64,000 nucleotides of DNA from the NCBI RefSeq assembly GCF_024346975.1, contig NZ_AP024885.1, positions 1,116,001 to 1,180,000 of the forward strand, in the 5' to 3' direction. The notes below the pieces were generated by a model that saw only the letters and a program-made list of their open reading frames with translations, was not told the origin of the DNA and did not search any database. Below, piece after piece: positions 59,295 to 64,000 of this stretch. Position 1 is the first letter of the stretch. Every line of letters starts with the position of its first letter. The position numbers and the translations under genes are program-made. The DNA is from Vibrio neonatus. GTDB lineage: Bacteria; Pseudomonadota; Gammaproteobacteria; Enterobacterales; Vibrionaceae.

Positions 59295-59513
59295 ATGACA
59301 CAGCAACAACCGAACAACCCATTACACGGGCTGTCTTTAGAAAAAATCTTAGTTCGATTAGTTGAACATTATCAATGGAATGGTTTGTACGCCGAAGTGC
59401 GTGTAAATTGCTTTAGTAATGATCCTTCGATTAAGTCATCGTTGAAGTTTTTAAGAAAAACGCAATGGGCGAGAGATAAGGTTGAAGCCTTATATATCAG
59501 TACCTTTTGCTAA
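59295..59513 (+). CDS. VF530 family protein (DUF2132)
   Basis: Small protein (72 aa) with the family pattern [21 protein letters not shown] and the C-terminal [22 protein letters not shown] (read in pieces). The family has a helical fold described as DNA-binding. It is the first of two small same-strand genes. Confidence 0.9.
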   Translation: MTQQQPNNPLHGLSLEKILVRLVEHYQWNGLYAEVRVNCFSNDPSIKSSLKFLRKTQWARDKVEALYISTFC

Positions 59514-59548
59514 ATGCTGACTGTTATGTTGTCACGTGTCGGTGATGT

Positions 59549-59941
59549 GTGATTGATACCAATATAAGCATATCACTGCCTTCTCTTATACACAGGGTAG
59601 GCGGCGATGCCGTACAAGAAGCAAAGTTATTGGCACAGCAACATGCTTGCCAATTAAAAAGGGTACGTCGCAGTCGCAACTGGATGATCAGTGGCGAGGC
59701 TCTGCAGATACAGGCGTTTTGTCACTGTATTAATGCGCTACATCCTGAATCATTAGCATTTATGATTCGAAAAATTACGCCTGCATTGCAGCAACACCAA
59801 GATAAGTTGGAATCTCCACAGCAGCGCTTAAAGAGGTTGCTAGTTGAAGATCCAAACATGACGTTGTCTGAATTGATGGAATTGACTCAATGTTCGCTGG
59901 TGGAAGCGCGTCGTGCTAGGTTCGACGCTGATGATTTGTAG
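59549..59941 (+). CDS. RRF_GI family protein (Vibrio ribosome-recycling-factor-like)
   Basis: Protein of 130 aa with an N-terminal PSLIHRVGGDAVQEAKLLA, the basic motif KRVRRSRNWMISG and a C-terminal helical part ending in a helix-turn-helix-like DPNMTLSELMELTQCSLVEARRARF (read in pieces). I recall the first part as the family labelled ribosome recycling factor (RRF_GI), which is unrelated to Frr. The start is GTG. The function is unproven, and the C-terminal motif would suit DNA binding. Confidence 0.75.
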   Translation: MIDTNISISLPSLIHRVGGDAVQEAKLLAQQHACQLKRVRRSRNWMISGEALQIQAFCHCINALHPESLAFMIRKITPALQQHQDKLESPQQRLKRLLVEDPNMTLSELMELTQCSLVEARRARFDADDL

Positions 59942-59954
59942 CGATTAAGTGGGT

Positions 59955-60374
59955 TTAACGCTGAGCTTTGGGCATACTTAATACCATTTTAAAATACGCC
60001 ACCTCGCTTTTATAAAAGCGTTCCCCTTGTGTATTCATGTCAAATCTGTGGTAGAAATCGAGCGCTGACTCACGGGCATCACACCAAAATACATCAATAT
60101 TGTGTTGGATTAAATACTCAATAATATGGCGGATCATTGCCGTGCCAATGCCTTTGCCTTGCTCTGAGGGTAGGGTGGCAAACTTGCGCAGTCTAGCGCT
60201 GCTGGCGGTGATAAATACCGAAGCCACGCATACCAGTTGCTCGTTTTCAAATGCGCCAAAGTGTATGCCAAATTCATCTTCTTCTACCTTACAAAATTCC
60301 ATTGGCTTATTTGGCCAAAGCACTTGATGACGTATAGGCAGGGTAGAGCTGGCGTTGATTTGACGGATTTGCAT
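59955..60374 (-). CDS. GNAT family N-acetyltransferase
   Basis: Single-domain acetyltransferase (139 aa from MQIRQINAS). The acetyl-CoA loop is LPSEQGKGIGTAMIRHII, preceded by RLRKFAT and followed by ALDFYHRFDM. An in-frame ATG at 60422 would add 16 residues. The substrate is unknown. It converges with the RRF_GI gene. Confidence 0.85.
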   Translation of the reverse strand: MQIRQINASSTLPIRHQVLWPNKPMEFCKVEEDEFGIHFGAFENEQLVCVASVFITASSARLRKFATLPSEQGKGIGTAMIRHIIEYLIQHNIDVFWCDARESALDFYHRFDMNTQGERFYKSEVAYFKMVLSMPKAQR

Positions 60375-60445
60375 AGTGTTCGTGGTGCTAAGTAGAGGGT
60401 GTGTTTGGGCTAAAGTTAGCAAATAGTGATAGCAGAGTCCATAAA

Positions 60446-60477
60446 CAAAAACTCCAGAGTCTAAAGGCTCTGGAGTG
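60446..60477 (-). terminator. Terminator after the monooxygenase gene
   Basis: On the minus strand the stem ACTCCAGAGC/GACTCTGGAGT-type pairing (ACTCCAGAG with CTCTGGAGT) is followed by TTTTTG. Confidence 0.8.
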
Positions 60478-60507
60478 TATCGTGCTTGCTAATATCTATT
60501 ACAAGTA

Positions 60508-60798
60508 TTAGCCAATATGAGTCATTTCATTTACTTCAAATGTCTCAATAGTCCCATCGGTAGCCGTTACGAAATCCGCTAGATGTTGAGTGTTCATATG
60601 CACTTGCCATAACTCACGAGATGCCCAGTTTTCGAAAAATAAGAAATGCGCTGGGTTTTCGTTGTCTTGATGAAGGTCGTAGCTAAGGCAGCCTTCTTCT
60701 GCGCGAGTAATATCGATTAGTTTTAATAGCTCTGATTTGATCAGCTCAACCTTATCTTGTTTAGCGATAATGTTAGCCACGATGGTTAGCTTAGTCAT
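60508..60798 (-). CDS. Antibiotic biosynthesis monooxygenase (ABM) family protein
   Basis: Small ferredoxin-like fold protein (96 aa), cofactor-free monooxygenase type, like E. coli YgiN. TKLTIVANIIAKQDKVE forms the first strand and helix, then EEGCLSYDLHQD and FLFFENWASRELWQVHMNTQHL. The substrate is unknown; quinols are the usual suggestion for YgiN. Confidence 0.88.
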   Translation of the reverse strand: MTKLTIVANIIAKQDKVELIKSELLKLIDITRAEEGCLSYDLHQDNENPAHFLFFENWASRELWQVHMNTQHLADFVTATDGTIETFEVNEMTHIG

Positions 60799-61171
60799 GA
60801 TGTGCCTTATATGGTGTTAATAAACCGATGAGATAATAATGCCATGATTCTAATGAGATATTTCGGTGGATATTAAGTTTGATACTTTTCGATACTTGAG
60901 CTTGTAAGCAAGGTAATAGTGAACGGTTATTCAAAATAATTACAGAAGAAAAGTGGTGCCTTTAAATATTGGTATTCTGAGTGAACGATAAATTGTGCGT
61001 ATTTTAATCTAATGCCTTTAAGTTTATGACAGAATAAATACATTTATTTGACTGCTGATTATAAAATAACCCATATTTTCTGATTATTATTTATATTATA
61101 TTTCTTTAATAAAATTATAATGAAACGAATCTATATTCCATTTGGTTTTTACAATAATGGATATAACACAA
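60799..61171. other. AT-rich intergenic region before the alkaline phosphatase
   Basis: About 370 bp with no gene, probably holding the divergent promoters. One half-site resembling a Pho box (TTTATGACAG at 61023) is present in the reverse orientation only, which is not enough to claim PhoB control. Confidence 0.5.
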
Positions 61172-62668
61172 ATGAAACTCTCTAATTCTCCTCTTGCTAT
61201 TTCTATTGCAGCCGCACTTCTTCTTTCAGGCTGTCAATCTGAGAGCAGTTCAGATGAAGCAAATGACCAAGTAAATAAAACTAAAAACGTTATTTTAATG
61301 ATCAGTGATGGAGCAAGTGATGGAGCTTGGGATATCGCAAGCTTTTGGCAACACGGTGAGCTATTGAATGATACTTATCCCTTCAATGAGCTAGATACTC
61401 GTTATGCGATGACGACTTATGCTCTAAATGGTAACTCTGTACCTGATGAAAGCGATAGCTGTGATCCTGATCAGTATGCCGAGGGCTTTGGCTACGATCC
61501 GGAAAAGGCTGCTGACGATACACTCATTGAAAGCGATAAAGTTTTTGCCGGTTATGATTACATTAATACTAATTATACTGACTCGGCGGCTTCTGGTTCA
61601 GCTATTGCTACAGGTCAATCAACTTACAATGGTGGCCTTGCCGTCAACAATTGTGGTGTGCCTCAAAAGCAAATTACGGAATATGCACATGAGCATGGCC
61701 TTTCAACCGGCATCATTTCTAGCGTAATGTTCTCTCATGCAACGCCGGCGGCATTTGCTGCGAACAATATTTCACGTAATAACTACCATGAAATTGCCAG
61801 CTCAATGCTAAAAAATGGCCATGCTGATCTTATTATCGGTAGTGGTCACCCTTTGTATGATGGTGATGGTCAAAAATTAGCAGAGGCTGATTATAACTTC
61901 AGATACATTAGTGAAGACGATTGGAATGAGCTTCAAGCTGGTACGCTAACTTCAGCAACTTCTGAAACTCCTTGGACTTTCATCGAAACTAAAGACAGCT
62001 TTGATCAGCTAGCGCAAGGCATCGCATCAGATGAGATAATGAATGGTCCGCTACTGGGTATTTTCCAAACGGGTTGGACGACACAATATGACCGTACTTG
62101 TGAAGATGAATCTCTACGCGAAACCGCTTTTGCTTGTCCTGAACTGGCGACTGTTCCAGATCTAGGCACTATGTCTGTAGGTGCATTGAACTACCTATCT
62201 CAAAATGAAAATGGCTTCTTTGCTATGATCGAAGGTGGCGCAGTCGATTGGGCCGCTCACGGTAAAGACACTGCTGGTATTATCGAAGAGCAAGTTGACT
62301 TTCATGATGCAGTAAAAGATGTGTTTGACTGGGTTGAAGCAAACAGCAACTGGGATGAAACACTACTTATCGTAACAACTGATCACGGTAATGCGTACGT
62401 GTTAGGTGAAACTTCTGATTCAGCTATCTATGCGGGTGTTGAAAACCCAGGTGCTGAGACGATGCCAACAGTGGCTTACTACAGCGGCTCTCATACTAAC
62501 GAGCTAGTTCGTTTCTATGCGAAAGGTAATGGCGCGGACAAATTCTCTGAATATGTTATCGGTACTGACGAAAACTATGCAGAGCATTACCGCCATACAG
62601 GAGCAACAGGTGACTACTTCCAAAACAATCACCTATTCCACGCGATTAAAGATATTTTTGAAGAGTAA
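61172..62668 (+). CDS. Alkaline phosphatase, lipoprotein
   Basis: PhoA-superfamily phosphomonoesterase (498 aa from MKLSNS). The signal peptide ends LLLSGC, so it should be membrane-anchored and face the periplasm or surface. The metal and nucleophile motifs are NVILMISDGASDG (Asp), NYTDSAASGSAIATG (nucleophile Ser after Asp), EGGAVDWAAHGKD and TTDHGN, with a final SGSHTNELVRFY histidine. It is monocistronic, with a terminator. An ATG 15 bases upstream is possible. Confidence 0.92.
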   Translation: MKLSNSPLAISIAAALLLSGCQSESSSDEANDQVNKTKNVILMISDGASDGAWDIASFWQHGELLNDTYPFNELDTRYAMTTYALNGNSVPDESDSCDPDQYAEGFGYDPEKAADDTLIESDKVFAGYDYINTNYTDSAASGSAIATGQSTYNGGLAVNNCGVPQKQITEYAHEHGLSTGIISSVMFSHATPAAFAANNISRNNYHEIASSMLKNGHADLIIGSGHPLYDGDGQKLAEADYNFRYISEDDWNELQAGTLTSATSETPWTFIETKDSFDQLAQGIASDEIMNGPLLGIFQTGWTTQYDRTCEDESLRETAFACPELATVPDLGTMSVGALNYLSQNENGFFAMIEGGAVDWAAHGKDTAGIIEEQVDFHDAVKDVFDWVEANSNWDETLLIVTTDHGNAYVLGETSDSAIYAGVENPGAETMPTVAYYSGSHTNELVRFYAKGNGADKFSEYVIGTDENYAEHYRHTGATGDYFQNNHLFHAIKDIFEE

Positions 62669-62693
62669 TCACTGACACTTTTTAATGATGAGA

Positions 62694-62723
62694 AAAGGCA
62701 TACTCGAAAGGGTATGCCTTTTA
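62694..62723. terminator. Terminator between alkaline phosphatase and the PD-(D/E)XK gene
   Basis: Stem AAAAGGCATAC / GTATGCCTTTT with loop TCGAAAGG, symmetrical for convergent genes. Confidence 0.88.
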
Positions 62724-62730
62724 TAATATG

Positions 62731-63717
62731 TTATGCAGATTCTTCAATATTACTGACTAACTTTTCAGTTTTTCTCAATATATCTTTCAATTCTTCAAAA
62801 CGAATAATTCCATTCTGATCTACAGGAATGAAGTTATATAATACTAATACTGTCATATATGACCCTCTACCAAATCGCGTAGGTCTTTCGAAGTTTAGAT
62901 TATGTTGCCTAGAGTATTCTAGAGCAATATTATGCCATTTTGTTCTTAGTTCGCTTTGTAACGATCTATCTAAAACTTCTATTTTAATACATAATTTCTC
63001 TTGCTCTATCTGAATATACATTTTGCAATCAGATTTAGGTGTATGGTGCCACCAAAAACCCCAATATCCACCACTAGGGTTATCAATTCTCTCCCAATAT
63101 GAATCATTGCATGAGTTTTGTAACTCACTATAAAACCCTTGCCATGAATAACCTGTCCACTTTGAGATAGGGTATGACCGGAAAGTATCAAATTTTTCAT
63201 TTAGAGATTTTAAATGAGAGTAAAAATCACAGAATATATTATTGTCTATTTTGTAACTATGATTATTCAAGATAGATAATAGTTGCTCTCGCTTGCATAC
63301 ATTATACCCAGAATTTACAACATTTGCATAACTTGCTTGTTGATAAGTTTGAAGATAAATAGGTGCAATTTTGTCTTTATCAAAGCCCTTTTTTTGAATT
63401 ATATTATAGTAACGTTTTAGTTGATTTGAGTGCTCTACCGTTCCTGTCTTATCTTCAATAATTATAGCTAGTTCATCATTTACGATACATAAAATATCTA
63501 TGTTATTGTACTGTCGATGAACTCTTACTTTGCTAATTTTTTTTGGCACAGTAACTGAACATAATGAAAGAAAATACGTCAATAGTTCTTTAGAGCAACT
63601 ATGTAAATTTTCATCTAGGGTGGAATATTTGGGTGAAGACCAAGATAGGAGCCAACAAATGAAAGCATCTTGCGACAATTCACTTGTCGCAAATTCAAAA
63701 ATATTCGGTTTATTCAT
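62731..63717 (-). CDS. PD-(D/E)XK nuclease-superfamily protein (PDDEXK_4 type)
   Basis: Protein of 328 aa starting NIFEFATSELSQDAFICWLLSW, the hallmark opening of this family. The nuclease core reads NNIDILCIVNDELAIIIEDK, with Asp in IDIL and the E-x-K of EDK, followed by HSNQLKRYY. The rest is a mixed domain with several aromatic pairs (GYWGFWWHH). These proteins are often found in genomic islands and near defence genes, but a role here is not shown. The gene is clearly richer in A and T than its neighbours, a sign of recent acquisition. Confidence 0.85.
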   Translation of the reverse strand: MNKPNIFEFATSELSQDAFICWLLSWSSPKYSTLDENLHSCSKELLTYFLSLCSVTVPKKISKVRVHRQYNNIDILCIVNDELAIIIEDKTGTVEHSNQLKRYYNIIQKKGFDKDKIAPIYLQTYQQASYANVVNSGYNVCKREQLLSILNNHSYKIDNNIFCDFYSHLKSLNEKFDTFRSYPISKWTGYSWQGFYSELQNSCNDSYWERIDNPSGGYWGFWWHHTPKSDCKMYIQIEQEKLCIKIEVLDRSLQSELRTKWHNIALEYSRQHNLNFERPTRFGRGSYMTVLVLYNFIPVDQNGIIRFEELKDILRKTEKLVSNIEESA

Positions 63718-64000
63718 ACATTCTGCCTTTACCTAAAACGAGTGTGTGTACATTACTTCTCAACAATGTTTATTATTTTTGGATAGGGTAATGATAATTC
63801 TATGATTAACAATAATTTATTTAGTTTTTGTCGACAAAATGAGATTAAACGCTCGATAAAACGAACTGTTTTATATTCAAACCGATTTTAATCTCGATAA
63901 GTTGTATAACAGCACCGTGGACGGTTTGGAGATGGAAAGTAAATTTAAGAAGAAATATTCGAATTACGTGGATATAATGTCAAATAAGCATACTTAAATC
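63718..64000. other. AT-rich window end
   Basis: No gene is supported. A 29-codon frame (63802-63891, MINNNLFSFC...) has no ribosome site worth naming. The sequence shares the low GC of the PD-(D/E)XK gene, so the acquired region probably continues beyond the window. Confidence 0.4.

Noticed and set aside
61023..61032. Pho-box half-site upstream of the alkaline phosphatase
   Set aside because: Only one half-site is present and in the wrong orientation, so PhoB control cannot be claimed from sequence.

Overview
The window reads as chromosomal DNA of a marine gamma-proteobacterium of the family Vibrionaceae, most likely Vibrio. The evidence is the gene content: a VicH-type H-NS, a HisB fusion with a poly-His leader peptide, a Mn-dependent pyrophosphatase, sapABCDF next to pspF/pspABC, an RND system with two adaptors, a VC0807-type protein, VF530 and the RRF_GI family. 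Base composition is even, except for an AT-rich last kilobase. No rRNA, tRNA or CRISPR array was seen.

Layout. 1-7.4 kb: aroA (5' end outside the window), a Bax-type glucosaminidase, yciN, topA, gsk and hns. 7.4-9.7 kb: an NhaC-type transporter behind a recognisable lysine riboswitch, with a further structured segment upstream. 9.7-23.6 kb: the histidine biosynthesis genes with a leader peptide and attenuator. They are split: hisGDCBHA ends in its own terminator, about 6.1 kb of unrelated genes follow (GNAT, AraC, lipoprotein esterase, FISUMP protein, MATE pump), then hisF-hisIE. 23.6-34.4 kb: housekeeping genes (ychJ, lpxH, ppiB, cysS, tdk, cmoB, ppaC), a truncated EAL protein, and a three-gene envelope operon (aspartyl-protease-like lipoprotein, membrane transglutaminase, ATP-grasp ligase). 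34.4-42.4 kb: sapABCDF, pspF and the divergent pspABC behind a sigma-54 promoter. 42.4-50.6 kb: a lipoprotein, a VC0807 protein, an RND efflux operon and tag. 50.6-57.7 kb: a nitric oxide detoxification locus (norR, a ferredoxin-NADP reductase, norV, norW). 57.7-64 kb: small conserved genes, a lipoprotein alkaline phosphatase and a PD-(D/E)XK protein.

The most interesting part is 50.6-57.7 kb. The reductase gene and norV each have a sigma-54 promoter preceded by three copies of the same 15-bp motif (TTRTCA-N5-ACAA, containing the NorR core GT-N7-AC) with nearly the same spacing. The reductase is therefore probably part of the NO response. Between the two genes lies an IS110-family (IS1111-like) element inserted exactly into the end of a 162-bp palindromic MITE-like repeat, which has three copies in the window. 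The non-coding tail of the IS can fold into two stem-loops. One loop carries sequences matching both halves of the target (left and right of the insertion point), and the other carries a match to the IS end. This is what a bridge RNA (seekRNA) guiding the element to the repeat would look like.

All calls come from reading the sequence and remembered family features. No database search or folding program was run.
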